Notes: a model not told the origin generated them from the sequence alone. Counted from the first letter of the stretch, positions 14,562 through 22,444 are shown. The stretch is DNA of 24,168 nucleotides from an uncultured Roseiflexaceae bacterium (GCA_937988885.1 CALKHR010000093.1:1-24168); one strand, 5' to 3'. Program-made: numbers and translations.

Positions 14562-15746
14562 TTAGGCGTCGTTCAGGGCCGCTACGCCGGGCAGTACGCG
14601 CCCTTCGAGCAGCTCCAACGATGCGCCACCACCTGTCGAGATATGGCTGATCTGATCGGCCAAGCCCATCTGCTCGACCGCCGCCACCGAGTCGCCACCG
14701 CCGATCACCGTGGTGCCTTTGCTCTCGGCGAGGCCCTTGGCCACTGCACGGGTGCCCTCGGCGAACGGAGCCGCCTCGAAGTAACCCATCGGGCCGTTCC
14801 ACAGCACTGTGCCAGCTGCCTTGGCCTGCTCGGCGAACAGCGCCGCCGACTCCGGCCCAATGTCGAGGATGCGCCAGCCATCCGGCACACCGTCGCTGAC
14901 CTTGATGACTTTGCGGTTCGCGTCGGCGCTCATCGCATCGGCGATCACCGCATCGACGGGCAGCAACAGCTTGGCGTTCGACGAAGCCACTTGATCGAGG
15001 ATCGACTTGACGACATCGACCGAATCCGGCTCGGCCAGCGACGAGCCGACCGCGTAGCCCTGCGCCAAGAAGAACGTGTTCGCCATACCACCGCCGATCA
15101 GCAGCGTATCGACGACCTTGAGCAGGTTGGTGATCACGCCGATCTTATCGCTGATCTTCGCGCCACCGATGATCGCCACAAACGGACGCTCGGGGTTCTC
15201 CAGCAGACCGCCGAGGGCCGCCAGCTCGCGCTCCATCAGTAGGCCGCTGACGGCGGGCAGGTGATGCGCCACACCTTCGGTGGAGGCGTGGGCACGGTGC
15301 GCCGCGCCGAACGCATCGTTGACGTAGACATCGCCGAGGCGCGCGAGTTCGGCGGCCATCTCGGGATCGTTGGATTCCTCGCGGGGATCAAAACGCGTAT
15401 TCTCGAGCACCAGAACTTGACCGGGCTGAAGCGCCTGCGCGGCGGCCTCGGCCTCGGGACCAGTGGAAACGCCTACAGTTGCAACCGGGATGCCCAGCAA
15501 CTCGGAGAGATGCGCCGCGACCGGGGCCAACCGCATCGATTCGACAACCTTCTTCTTCGGACGGCCAAAGTGCGACATCAGCACCACCGAGGCACCATGG
15601 TCGAGCAGATATTGAATAGTTGGTAAAGCTGCACGAACACGTGTATCATCGGTAATACGCCCGTCCTCCATGGGCACATTAAAGTCAACACGAACAAGCG
15701 CCCGCTTGCCGCTCCAGTTGATATCGCGAATGGTCTTTTTAGCCAT
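14562..15746 (-). CDS. pgk: Phosphoglycerate kinase
   Basis: 394 residues, the standard bacterial length. It catalyses reversible phosphate transfer between 1,3-bisphosphoglycerate and ADP in glycolysis/gluconeogenesis, in the cytoplasm. The N-domain shows RVDFNVP (19-25), DDTRVRAALPTI and SHFGRP, which bind the phosphoglycerate. The C-domain shows VDAVIADAMSADA, the nucleotide-site segment LWNGPMGYFE and the glycine-rich GGGDSVAAVEQMGL. The ATG has AGAGG about seven bases upstream. No other glycolytic gene (gap, tpi) is adjacent, so it is a single-gene unit, perhaps with the thioesterase downstream. An extended -10 promoter and a palindrome at the presumed start site precede it. Confidence 0.98.
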   Translation of the reverse strand: MAKKTIRDINWSGKRALVRVDFNVPMEDGRITDDTRVRAALPTIQYLLDHGASVVLMSHFGRPKKKVVESMRLAPVAAHLSELLGIPVATVGVSTGPEAEAAAQALQPGQVLVLENTRFDPREESNDPEMAAELARLGDVYVNDAFGAAHRAHASTEGVAHHLPAVSGLLMERELAALGGLLENPERPFVAIIGGAKISDKIGVITNLLKVVDTLLIGGGMANTFFLAQGYAVGSSLAEPDSVDVVKSILDQVASSNAKLLLPVDAVIADAMSADANRKVIKVSDGVPDGWRILDIGPESAALFAEQAKAAGTVLWNGPMGYFEAAPFAEGTRAVAKGLAESKGTTVIGGGDSVAAVEQMGLADQISHISTGGGASLELLEGRVLPGVAALNDA

Positions 15747-15777
15747 CGTCTACCTCTTTCTTCGCTTGTTGCACAGC

Positions 15778-15800
15778 TAGCGACAATCGCTATTGTATCA
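15778..15800 (-). promoter_or_regulatory. Extended -10 promoter and start-site palindrome of pgk
   Basis: On the minus strand TGATACAAT (15800-15792) is an extended -10 element without a clear -35. Immediately downstream lies the inverted repeat TAGCGA-CAA-TCGCTA (15778-15792), which would cover the transcription start and could be an operator. Confidence 0.55.
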
Positions 15801-16118
15801 CAGCCACCCACGAACAGTTCTACGGATTTGCCCATAAAAAAGGGTTGTAGCCTCTTTTGAACACATCATACCAAATTCAGAGGGCCATAATGATGACAAA
15901 GCTCTCTTCGCCGATGGCAATCGGGCGTTTTGAGCGGTTGAGAGGTGGATGAATCGCGCATCGCTGCCCATCCATCTCGCCCCAATCCATCCGCTAGGGC
16001 GTGCGGAAAGGGATAATGTGCACGTGATCACTTCCTCAGCAAATACATCTTTTCTCGACGATTCTCCAAACTTTGTGGTGTTTTTAGGATTTATAGCAAA
16101 CAATAGATGCCCAACCTC
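15801..16118. other. Intergenic region without a confident gene
   Basis: Part of the 508-base gap between pgk and the Sak4-like ATPase gene. It contains an imperfect 10-bp hairpin (15942-15951 with 15969-15978, one G-U pair) and the palindrome-rich stretch GTGCACGTGATCAC near 16018-16031. ORFs of 101 codons (minus, 15798-16103) and 68 codons (plus, 15949-16155) cross it, but neither has a ribosome site or a recognisable pattern. Confidence 0.5.
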
Positions 16119-16147
16119 TTTACAAACTAGAACATACGTGCTATACT
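16119..16147 (+). promoter_or_regulatory. Strong promoter of the Sak4-like ATPase gene
   Basis: TTTACA (16119-16124), a 17-base spacer and TATACT (16142-16147), preceded by TG at -15/-14 (TGCTATACT, extended -10). Transcription would start near 16154, leaving a leader of about 100 bases. Confidence 0.75.
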
Positions 16148-16203
16148 ACTATTAACCAAGGCCACCGCAACGGCGCGCCTGGAGTGTGTACAGTGAGGAA
16201 GAG

Positions 16204-16249
16204 GGGCATTCCAATGCCCATAACGATGTGCGGTACCCCGCACAGGAGG
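16204..16249 (+). promoter_or_regulatory. Tandem hairpins in the leader of the Sak4-like ATPase gene, ending at the ribosome site
   Basis: Hairpin 1 is GGGCAT-TCCA-ATGCCC (16204-16219) and hairpin 2 is GTGCGG-TACC-CCGCAC (16228-16243). The Shine-Dalgarno AGGAGG (16244-16249) follows hairpin 2 directly and stays unpaired in this fold. Confidence 0.5.
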
Positions 16250-16254
16250 ACGCA

Positions 16255-17262
16255 ATGTTTCAGCGGTTGGACGAACTTCAAACTGGCAGCCTCTACATTT
16301 TGACTGGCCAAGCGGGCGCGGGCAAGTCACATCTCGCCAGTAGTGCACGCCGAGGCGGCACGTTATGGGTGCTCGATACCGAGGGCGCTGCACAGAACCT
16401 TGCGGGCAAGCCTGGTATTCATCGGCGTATCCAAGTGATGCAATCGCTCTCGTTGCGCGCCCTTGTCGAGGCAATGGACGAGATCCGCAAGCTGGGTAAG
16501 CCTGGCGATACTGTCGTGCTCGACTCGATCTCGAAGGTGTTCCAGGCGATGCGGGCCTACGCTCAGCGACGCGCCGGGGCCGAGACGGATCGCAAGACGG
16601 GCATCAGCCACGATGAGCATGCATCGGTCAATCGCAATATGCAGGCCGTCTATACAGGCCTAACCGAACTGAAACAGGCGGGTTTCCATGTGGTGCTGAT
16701 CGGTCACTTGGCTCGTAAATACCGTGCCCAAGACGAGGGTGGCCTGCACGACGAAGGTCTGCGCGTGCTTGCGGATGAGCATATCACCTACGAAGCTGAC
16801 GCGATTCTGTTGGTCGAGCGGGAGGGCGACGAGCGCACGATCACGCCGATCATCAAGCCACCCCGCCCTGCACATCTCAAATTCAACAAGCGCTATCCGG
16901 CCACGCTGGCGACGCTCTACCCCGATCTGGTGCCCGACGAGGCCAAGGCGAAGGGCAAAGCGAAGGCGGTTGCGAGCAAGCCCGAAGCAGCCGTCGAGGC
17001 TGAAGAGCCAGAGGCCGAACAGGCTGCCCCCGCCGAGACGAATGGCCGTGCGCCTCACGCGCCACCCCGCGACCCTGCCGAGGCCGAGGAGCGCTTCTTC
17101 GCCCGCTATGGCGATACGGTCGGCGGGGCGAACTGGAGCGCTGTGCAGCAGTTCCTGCGCAGCCGAGCGCCCAAGCCCACCACGGTCGAGGGTTGGATCG
17201 CCGCTGCCGAGGCGGTGCGCGATCAATCACGCCAAGACACCCCCTCTGCGATGACTGCCTAG
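16255..17262 (+). CDS. Sak4/RecA-like P-loop ATPase (AAA_24-type)
   Basis: 335 residues from the ATG at 16255, set by AGGAGG five bases upstream; the frame extends to a GTG at 16186 without support. Walker A is GQAGAGKS (18-25), a DTE motif lies at 41-43, and Walker B is TVVLDSIS with D90. A RecA-type strand VVLIGHLA leads into a basic KYR. This architecture matches phage Sak4-type single-strand-annealing/recombination ATPases and their chromosomal relatives (Pfam AAA_24). Residues ~225-275 form a Lys/Ala/Glu-rich linker. The last ~50 residues (EERFFARYGDTVGGANW through TVEGWIAAAEAVRDQ) form a small conserved-looking helical tail. No phage gene, SSB or nuclease lies nearby. A DNA-repair or replication accessory role is likely but unproven. 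Confidence 0.75.
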   Translation: MFQRLDELQTGSLYILTGQAGAGKSHLASSARRGGTLWVLDTEGAAQNLAGKPGIHRRIQVMQSLSLRALVEAMDEIRKLGKPGDTVVLDSISKVFQAMRAYAQRRAGAETDRKTGISHDEHASVNRNMQAVYTGLTELKQAGFHVVLIGHLARKYRAQDEGGLHDEGLRVLADEHITYEADAILLVEREGDERTITPIIKPPRPAHLKFNKRYPATLATLYPDLVPDEAKAKGKAKAVASKPEAAVEAEEPEAEQAAPAETNGRAPHAPPRDPAEAEERFFARYGDTVGGANWSAVQQFLRSRAPKPTTVEGWIAAAEAVRDQSRQDTPSAMTA

Positions 17263-17295
17263 TGCGTCTGCAACAAGCGTTGACCATCCAATCAT

Positions 17296-17329
17296 AAGGA
17301 AGGGTTGCCCAGTGCGCCCTTCCTTTTTT
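17296..17329 (+). terminator. Intrinsic terminator of the Sak4-like ATPase gene
   Basis: A 9-bp stem AAGGAAGGG/CCCTTCCTT (17296-17304 with 17317-17325), a 12-base loop and a T6 run (17324-17329). This is the most canonical terminator on the plus strand. Confidence 0.85.
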
Positions 17330-17358
17330 GTGCTCCGCAAGGATGAGCATGCTCACCA

Positions 17359-17409
17359 AAAAAATGTCACATACCTTGCTGCCGCAGGCTAAAATGGGTC
17401 TGTTACTGA
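17359..17409 (-). repeat. Dispersed 51-bp repeat, copy A (minus orientation)
   Basis: The reverse complement matches 24043-24093 at 46 of 51 positions without gaps and includes the identical core GCCTGCGGCAGCAAGGTAT. On the minus strand it ends in a T-run followed by a palindrome (GGTGAGCATGCTCATC, 17342-17357). At its other end lies AATCGGATT. It sits between the terminator of the ATPase gene and the leader ORF of the GH127 gene. Confidence 0.85.
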
Positions 17410-17442
17410 ATCCGATTGTCCTTACAGGCATCAAGGAGTAAC

Positions 17443-17547
17443 ATGTGCGTGTATTCGCCAATGGTTGGCTACCTCACTGTCGAGCACTCCGTGCGATGCA
17501 CTGCGATCCCGATGGATAGCAAACCAGTTTATGTAGGAAGATTATGA
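17443..17547 (+). CDS. Putative 34-residue leader peptide overlapping the GH127 start
   Basis: An ORF from the ATG at 17443 to the TGA at 17545-17547, preceded by AAGGAG (17433-17438) four bases away. Its stop overlaps the GH127 ATG as ATGA, the classic arrangement for translational coupling. The peptide starts MCVYSPMVGYLTVEHS and ends KPVYVGRL; it matches no family I know and has no membrane segment. The GH127 gene has its own weaker AGGA (17535-17538) inside this ORF. It may be a regulatory leader peptide, a real small protein or a chance ORF. The ribosome site and exact overlap are seen directly; translation is inferred. Confidence 0.45.
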   Translation: MCVYSPMVGYLTVEHSVRCTAIPMDSKPVYVGRL

Positions 17548-19481
17548 CAACGCATACCTCTGCCGAGACCGAGCACCCTTCGCTCCAGCAGGCGTACACA
17601 CCCCTACCGCTTTCTGCTGTCAAAATCAACGATTCGTTCTGGACGCCGCGCCAAACGGTCAATCGCGAACGCACGCTTGACCACATCTACCGCCAATCGC
17701 TTGAGACCGAGCGCATCGATGCGTTTCGGGTCGATTGGAACAGCGATAAGCACGTGAAGCCCCGTGGTACCACATCGCACATCATGTTCTGGGATTCTGA
17801 CGTGGCGAAGTGGATCGAGGCGGCGAGCTTCAGTTTGCACACGCACCCCGATCCGAAGCTCGATGCGCTGCTGGATGAGGTGATCGGCCTGATCGCGGGC
17901 CTGCAGCATCCCGATGGTTATCTGAACACCTGGTTCACGCATGTGGACCCGGAGAATCGCTGGAAGAATCTGCGCGATTGGCACGAGTTGTACTGTGCGG
18001 GCCATTTGACCGAGGCGGCGGTGGCGCATTACCAGGCCACGGGCAAGCGCACACTGCTCGACGTGATGTGTCGCTACATCGATTATATCGATAGTGTGTT
18101 TGGCACGGAGCCTGGCAAATTGCGCGGCTACTGCGGCCATCCCGAGATCGAGTTGGCGCTGGTGAAGCTGGCCAAGGTGACGGGCGAGCAGCGGTATCTG
18201 GAGCTGAGCCGCTACTTTGTGGAAGAGCGCGGTCGGCAGCCGCACTACTACGACCAAGAGGCGATCGCGCGCGGCGAGCGGCCCGATCAGTTCTGGGCGC
18301 GCTCTTACGAGTACTGCCAGGCGCACGCTCCGGTGCGCGAGCAGACCCAAGTGGTCGGCCATGCAGTGCGGGCGGTCTACCTCTACAGCGCGATGGTCGA
18401 TCTGGCCCGCGAGTACAACGACAACAGCCTGTTGGAGACGTGCCAGAGGCTGTGGCAGCATCTCACGACCAAGCGTATGTACGTGATGGGCGGCATTGGC
18501 ACGTCGCGCCACAACGAGGGTTTCACCAGCGATTACGACCTGCCGAACGAGAGCGCCTATGCCGAGACGTGCGCGGCGATCGGGTTGATCTTCTGGGCGC
18601 AGCGCCTGCTCGGCCTCGACCTCAACCGACGTTACGCTGATGTGCTGGAGTTGGCGCTGTACAACGCGGTGATCAGCGGCGTATCGCTGGATGGCGAGTC
18701 GTTCTTCTACGATAACCCGCTGGCGAGCTTGGGCGGGCACCATCGCCAAGCCTGGTTTAGCTGCCCGTGCTGCCCGCCAAACCTGGCGCGCTTGGTCGCC
18801 TCGCTGGGGAACTACATCTATGCGCAGAATAGCTCCGAAGCGGTGGTGCACCTGTTCGTGCAGAGCGATGCGCAGTTCACCTTCAACAGCAACACCGTCA
18901 CGCTGCATCAGCAGACCAAGTATCCATGGGACACTACGGTCCAATTGAGTGTGGAAGTGGAGCAACCCACGCAGTTCGGGTTGCGGATTCGCATACCGGG
19001 CTGGTGCAAGGCGGCGCAACTCAGCGTAAACGGCGAGGCTGTCGATGTGAGCAGCGCCGAGCAGGGCTACGTGCTGATCGAGCGGCTGTGGCAGAACGGC
19101 GACCAAGTGACGCTCGAACTGCCGATGCCGATCGAGCGGGTGTACGCTCACCCGAGCATCCTGGCCAACTCGGGCCGCGTGGCGCTCCAGCGTGGACCGA
19201 TCGTCTACTGCGTCGAGCAGGCCGACCACGCGGTGCCCGTGCAGCACCTGTTGCTGCCGAAGGATGCGGAACTGAGCGCGCAATTCGAACCAACGTTGCT
19301 GGGCGGCGTCGTGGTGCTTGAGGGCAATGCCTTAGCCTACAATGCGAATGGCTGGGAGGAAAAGCTCTACAGCACCGAGCAGGCGAGTCTGGAGCCCTGC
19401 CTGCTGCGGGCCATCCCCTACTACGCTTGGGATCATCGCGAGCCAGGGCCGATGATGGTCTGGATCTCGACTCAGAGCTAG
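17544..19481 (+). CDS. Glycoside hydrolase family 127, beta-L-arabinofuranosidase-like
   Basis: 645 residues, close to the family norm. GH127 (former DUF1680) enzymes release beta-L-arabinofuranose from hydroxyproline-rich plant glycans with a cysteine nucleophile held by zinc. The core is an (alpha/alpha)6 barrel followed by beta-sandwich domains. The motif NEGFTSDYDLPNESAYAETC gives E325, E341 and C343, offset by exactly three from HypBA1 E322, E338 and C340. CPCCPPN gives C409 and C410, matching the HypBA1 zinc/nucleophile pair C417-C418. The N-terminal PLPLSAVKINDSFWTPR is also typical. No signal peptide is visible, so the enzyme should be cytoplasmic and act on imported oligosaccharides. 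It has no adjacent transporter. The start is defined by the ATGA overlap with the leader ORF. Confidence 0.93.
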   Translation: MTTHTSAETEHPSLQQAYTPLPLSAVKINDSFWTPRQTVNRERTLDHIYRQSLETERIDAFRVDWNSDKHVKPRGTTSHIMFWDSDVAKWIEAASFSLHTHPDPKLDALLDEVIGLIAGLQHPDGYLNTWFTHVDPENRWKNLRDWHELYCAGHLTEAAVAHYQATGKRTLLDVMCRYIDYIDSVFGTEPGKLRGYCGHPEIELALVKLAKVTGEQRYLELSRYFVEERGRQPHYYDQEAIARGERPDQFWARSYEYCQAHAPVREQTQVVGHAVRAVYLYSAMVDLAREYNDNSLLETCQRLWQHLTTKRMYVMGGIGTSRHNEGFTSDYDLPNESAYAETCAAIGLIFWAQRLLGLDLNRRYADVLELALYNAVISGVSLDGESFFYDNPLASLGGHHRQAWFSCPCCPPNLARLVASLGNYIYAQNSSEAVVHLFVQSDAQFTFNSNTVTLHQQTKYPWDTTVQLSVEVEQPTQFGLRIRIPGWCKAAQLSVNGEAVDVSSAEQGYVLIERLWQNGDQVTLELPMPIERVYAHPSILANSGRVALQRGPIVYCVEQADHAVPVQHLLLPKDAELSAQFEPTLLGGVVVLEGNALAYNANGWEEKLYSTEQASLEPCLLRAIPYYAWDHREPGPMMVWISTQS

Positions 19482-19502
19482 GCCGCATTCAGCATAACGA
19501 GG

Positions 19503-19537
19503 GTGGATGGTGCGCATGCAGCACACCATCCACTTTT
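19503..19537 (+). terminator. Terminator of the GH127 gene
   Basis: A perfect 10-bp stem (19503-19512 with 19524-19533) with an 11-base loop, followed by TTTT. It lies 22 bases after the stop codon and just before the next promoter. Confidence 0.75.
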
Positions 19538-19540
19538 GCG

Positions 19541-19568
19541 TTGAACCCAACAAAGCCCATGGTACAAT
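19541..19568 (+). promoter_or_regulatory. Promoter of the NAGPA-domain lipoprotein gene
   Basis: TTGAAC (19541-19546), a 16-base spacer and TACAAT (19563-19568). The ATG at 19602 lies about 25 bases from the predicted start site. Confidence 0.65.
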
Positions 19569-19601
19569 GCGGCCTGCGTTCACCCGTTCCGAGAGGAGTT
19601 C

Positions 19602-20489
19602 ATGCCGAAGCACTGGCTACGATTGGCATACTGTACGTTCAGCCTGATGCTGTTCGCCTGCAGCCTGCCCGTCATCACCCCAACGCCCGAGGAGCCACCA
19701 CCCGTCGTCACGCGCGTGGTGCCGACCCTGTTCCCCACCATCGCGCAGTTGCCGCCGACCGCAGCACCAACCACCGACACTACCCAACCGAGCGATACGG
19801 GCTGGCAAGCAGGCTCGCACGGCGTTGAGGTGCGGCACTTTCGGCTGCCTTCACCACTCGGCCAGCAGACCTTCCCGCTGACGGTTGTGCGGTTCGACCT
19901 GGCGCGCGTGCGCCTTCGGGTGGCCTACACGCCCGAACAGCCGCTCCTGATGCGATCCTGGATGCAGCAACGGCAGCCGCTCGCCGCGATCAACGGCAGT
20001 TTCTTCTCGGAGACCAACGCCGCCACCGCTCTGGTGATCAGCGATGGGCGGGCCAGCGGGGCGAGCTACGAGGGTTTTGGCGGCATGCTGGCGGTCGATG
20101 AGGCGGGCAATGTGCAGTTGTGGGCGCTCAGCCAGCGGGCCTACGACCCGAATGAGCAATTCAGCCAGGCGCTGCAATCGTTCCCGATGTTAGTCTTCCC
20201 AGGTGGCGAACGCGCCCCGTTCCAAGACAACGGCGACCGAGCGCGCCGCAGCGCAGTCGCACTCGACCGACAGGGCCGCCTGCTGCTGATCGTCAGCCCA
20301 ACCAGCACACTCACGCTCACCGAGCTTGGCGATTGGCTGCGTCAGAGCGATATGGAGATCGAACGAGCGCTGAACCTAGACGGCGGGCCTTCAACAGGCC
20401 TGTTTGTGGATGCGGGCGCACAGAACGTCCAGATCGACTCGTTCGATGCGGTGCCGATCGTATTGCTGATCGAGGCGAACGGAAGGTAG
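19602..20489 (+). CDS. Lipoprotein with phosphodiester glycosidase (NAGPA/DUF2233) domain
   Basis: 295 residues, with AGAGGAG just upstream of the ATG. The lipobox LFAC puts the lipidated cysteine at C20, so the mature protein is membrane-anchored outside the cytoplasm. Residues ~21-68 are a Pro/Thr-rich stalk. The rest is a NAGPA-type domain with its two hallmarks, AAINGSFF (~127-134) and ALNLDGGPSTGL (~262-273). Relatives include the human enzyme that uncovers mannose-6-phosphate by cleaving an N-acetylglucosamine phosphodiester, and bacterial proteins such as YngK. The substrate here is unknown; a cell-wall or teichoic-type phosphodiester is plausible. The gene ends 13 bases from the convergent ABC permease with no hairpin between. 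Confidence 0.9.
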   Translation: MPKHWLRLAYCTFSLMLFACSLPVITPTPEEPPPVVTRVVPTLFPTIAQLPPTAAPTTDTTQPSDTGWQAGSHGVEVRHFRLPSPLGQQTFPLTVVRFDLARVRLRVAYTPEQPLLMRSWMQQRQPLAAINGSFFSETNAATALVISDGRASGASYEGFGGMLAVDEAGNVQLWALSQRAYDPNEQFSQALQSFPMLVFPGGERAPFQDNGDRARRSAVALDRQGRLLLIVSPTSTLTLTELGDWLRQSDMEIERALNLDGGPSTGLFVDAGAQNVQIDSFDAVPIVLLIEANGR

Positions 20490-20502
20490 CAGAGGACTTT
20501 CG

Positions 20503-21393
20503 CTAGCCAGCGCCCGCCACATCACGTTTGCGCAGCAGATAGATCGCCGTGGCCAAAAAGCTCACGCAGTAGACCGCGATGATCAGGACCGCCAGCCAGG
20601 GCGCAGGCATCGAGGCGAGATCGAGCGGAGTGAGCAACTCGGGGCGCAAACCGAAGGCGTGGCTGTTCTGCACAACCAGCGTGTTGATATTCTGCTGAAT
20701 CGTCAGGTTGTAGATCTGCTGCCACAGCCCGCCCAGCATCTGCAGCGTCGCTAGCGTGCCAAAGCCGATATCGGCCACCAAGTAGAGCAGACCACCCGCA
20801 ACACCCACCAGGAGCGAGCGCCCCAGCACAGTGAAGCAGAGCGTCAGCAGCACATACGGCAGCAGCACGTAGAGCGCGCGGAGGATCGCCAGCGGCAGCA
20901 GCGCCAGATCGCCGAGGCTAGGCCAGTTCACGCCACCGACGAGCAACCCCAGCAGCATCCCCACCACCGAGCCAACCAGCAGCGAGATCACCATCCCAAC
21001 CACCAGCAAGGCCAGCAAGGCCAGCAACTTCGCCAGGAAAAAACTGGTGCGGTTGGGATTGCGGGCCAAATGGGTGCGCAGCGTGCCCCAACTGTATTCG
21101 CTGCCCAGCGAGCCAGCCGCCATGATCACCGCGAAGATCGCGCCTAGCCCATTGATATGGCTGAACACACTGCCGAATAAGCCCGGGAAGGATGTGCGGC
21201 GCAGCCATTCGGCCTGTTGCACTTCGAGCGGCGCGCTTGTGCCGCTATCGACACCCAGCGCCGAGGCCAAATGGGCGATAAAGAACTGGCTGGCGAGCTG
21301 CAAGACCAATAATGCCAGAAAAATCGCCAAGAGAATCCAGGTCATGGGGCGCTTGGTGAGTTTGAGCCATTCGGCACGAAACAATTGCAACAT
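20503..21393 (-). CDS. ABC-2 type transporter permease subunit
   Basis: 296 residues. The N-terminus LFRAEWLKLTKRPMTWILLAIF is the usual cytoplasmic elbow and first helix of ABC-2 permeases. A ~60-residue extracytoplasmic loop follows, then a cytoplasmic segment with SLGSEYSWGTLRTHLARNPNR (the conserved E-W-GT motif of this family). Four or five further helices follow, ending in a basic tail. About six transmembrane helices in all. It is the second gene of a pair with the ATPase, 16 bases downstream. Such pairs (BcrAB/NatAB/YhaP-like) export peptides, lipids, drugs or ions; the substrate cannot be deduced. Confidence 0.9.
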   Translation of the reverse strand: MLQLFRAEWLKLTKRPMTWILLAIFLALLVLQLASQFFIAHLASALGVDSGTSAPLEVQQAEWLRRTSFPGLFGSVFSHINGLGAIFAVIMAAGSLGSEYSWGTLRTHLARNPNRTSFFLAKLLALLALLVVGMVISLLVGSVVGMLLGLLVGGVNWPSLGDLALLPLAILRALYVLLPYVLLTLCFTVLGRSLLVGVAGGLLYLVADIGFGTLATLQMLGGLWQQIYNLTIQQNINTLVVQNSHAFGLRPELLTPLDLASMPAPWLAVLIIAVYCVSFLATAIYLLRKRDVAGAG

Positions 21394-21409
21394 ACCGCAA
21401 ACCTATCAA

Positions 21410-22309
21410 CTACGATTTGGTCACCTCGAGGAAGAAATCCTCCAACCGCGTCTCATTCGTGCGCAACTCCGCCACCGCGATCTGCTTTGCCGCGAGCAAC
21501 ATCGAAATCTCGGCGGCCCGCTCGGCGGGCGCATCGAGCAGCAACGCATCGCCCTGCTGTTCGACGGCTGCGATCCACGGCGTAGCCCGCAGCACCTCCA
21601 GCGCCACCGCCGCATCGCCAGCGACTCGCAGCAGCAGGCCGCGGCCGCGCCGCAGCAACTCGGCCACGTTGCCCTCGGCGATCACACGGCCTGCTTTGAG
21701 GATGGCGACCCGATCGCACAGTTGCTCAACCTCGCTCAACATATGGCTGGAGAGAAAGATTGTGTGGCCACTCTGAGCCAATGTGCGGATCAACGCGCGA
21801 ATCTCGTGCTGGCCAGCTGGATCGAGGCCGTTGGTCGGCTCATCGAGCAGGATCAGTTGCGGCTCGTGGAGTAACGCCGCTGCCAAGCCCAAGCGTTGAC
21901 GCATGCCCTGCGAGAAGCTCTTGAACGGATCGCGGGCACGGTCGTGCAACTCGACCATTTTGAGCACCGCATCTACCCGCGCATCCGGCAGGCCGCTCAC
22001 GCGCGCCAACACCCGCAGGTTATCGCGAGCCGAGAGATACGGGTAAAACGCGGGAACCTCGATCATCGCGCCGACCGACTTGAGCGCGGGCGCGGGCTGA
22101 AGCTGCATATCGTAGCCCAACACGATGGCCCGACCTGCGGTGGGGCGCACCAGGCCGAGCAGCATCCCGATTGTGGTGCTCTTACCAGCGCCGTTCGGCC
22201 CAAGAAAGCCGAAGATCTCGCCAGCATGCACCTTGAGGTTAAGATCGGCCACAGCCTCCCGCTCACCAAACCGTTTCGTAAGCCCTTCCGTGAGAATTAC
22301 TGCATCCAT
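21410..22309 (-). CDS. ABC transporter ATP-binding protein (BcrA/CcmA-like exporter ATPase)
   Basis: 299 residues. Walker A is GPNGAGKST (~38-46), the signature is FSQGMRQRLGLA (~132-143), Walker B with the D-loop is LILLDEPTNGLDPAG, and the H-loop is SSHML. The last ~90 residues form the extra C-terminal domain common in this exporter class (AGDAAVALEVLRATPW through RLEDFFLEVT). It powers the permease encoded immediately downstream. The ATG has AGGA about six bases upstream. A TACAAT -10 element at 22354-22349 (minus strand) is a reasonable promoter. No regulator or sensor kinase lies next to the pair. Confidence 0.95.
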   Translation of the reverse strand: MDAVILTEGLTKRFGEREAVADLNLKVHAGEIFGFLGPNGAGKSTTIGMLLGLVRPTAGRAIVLGYDMQLQPAPALKSVGAMIEVPAFYPYLSARDNLRVLARVSGLPDARVDAVLKMVELHDRARDPFKSFSQGMRQRLGLAAALLHEPQLILLDEPTNGLDPAGQHEIRALIRTLAQSGHTIFLSSHMLSEVEQLCDRVAILKAGRVIAEGNVAELLRRGRGLLLRVAGDAAVALEVLRATPWIAAVEQQGDALLLDAPAERAAEISMLLAAKQIAVAELRTNETRLEDFFLEVTKS

Positions 22310-22348
22310 ACGATTCCTGATCGCTGAGCACGATGCCTGATGGTTAGT

Positions 22349-22354
22349 ATTGTA
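22349..22354 (-). promoter_or_regulatory. Candidate -10 element of the ABC transporter operon
   Basis: TACAAT on the minus strand, about 40 bases before the ATPase start. No convincing -35 at 16-18 bases. Confidence 0.45.
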
Positions 22355-22390
22355 CAGCGTTTTTTGGGGTGAAGTAGTACATCAAACCAC

Positions 22391-22421
22391 AAAAAAGAGG
22401 AAGCTGGCATCACCAGCTTCC
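22391..22421 (-). terminator. Intrinsic terminator of gatB
   Basis: A perfect 9-bp stem GGAAGCTGG/CCAGCTTCC (22399-22407 with 22413-22421) with a 5-base loop. On the minus strand it is followed by TCTTTTTT. It lies 23 bases after the gatB stop. Confidence 0.88.
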
Positions 22422-22444
22422 CTAATCTCACCACAGCGAAACAG

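Noticed and set aside
11321..15795. The 11-base word CAATCGCTATT shared by the sucB terminator and the pgk promoter
   Set aside because: Exact 11-base matches are expected many times by chance in a window of this size.
17416..17444. TTGTCC-N17-TAACAT as a promoter of the GH127 gene
   Set aside because: Both boxes are weak and the -10 would overlap the ATG of the leader ORF; it is kept only as an alternative if that ORF is not real.
17604..19283. A 559-codon open frame on the minus strand opposite the GH127 gene
   Set aside because: Low-complexity composition, no family pattern and no ribosome site; the plus strand carries complete GH127 catalytic motifs. Long antisense frames are expected in GC-rich genes.
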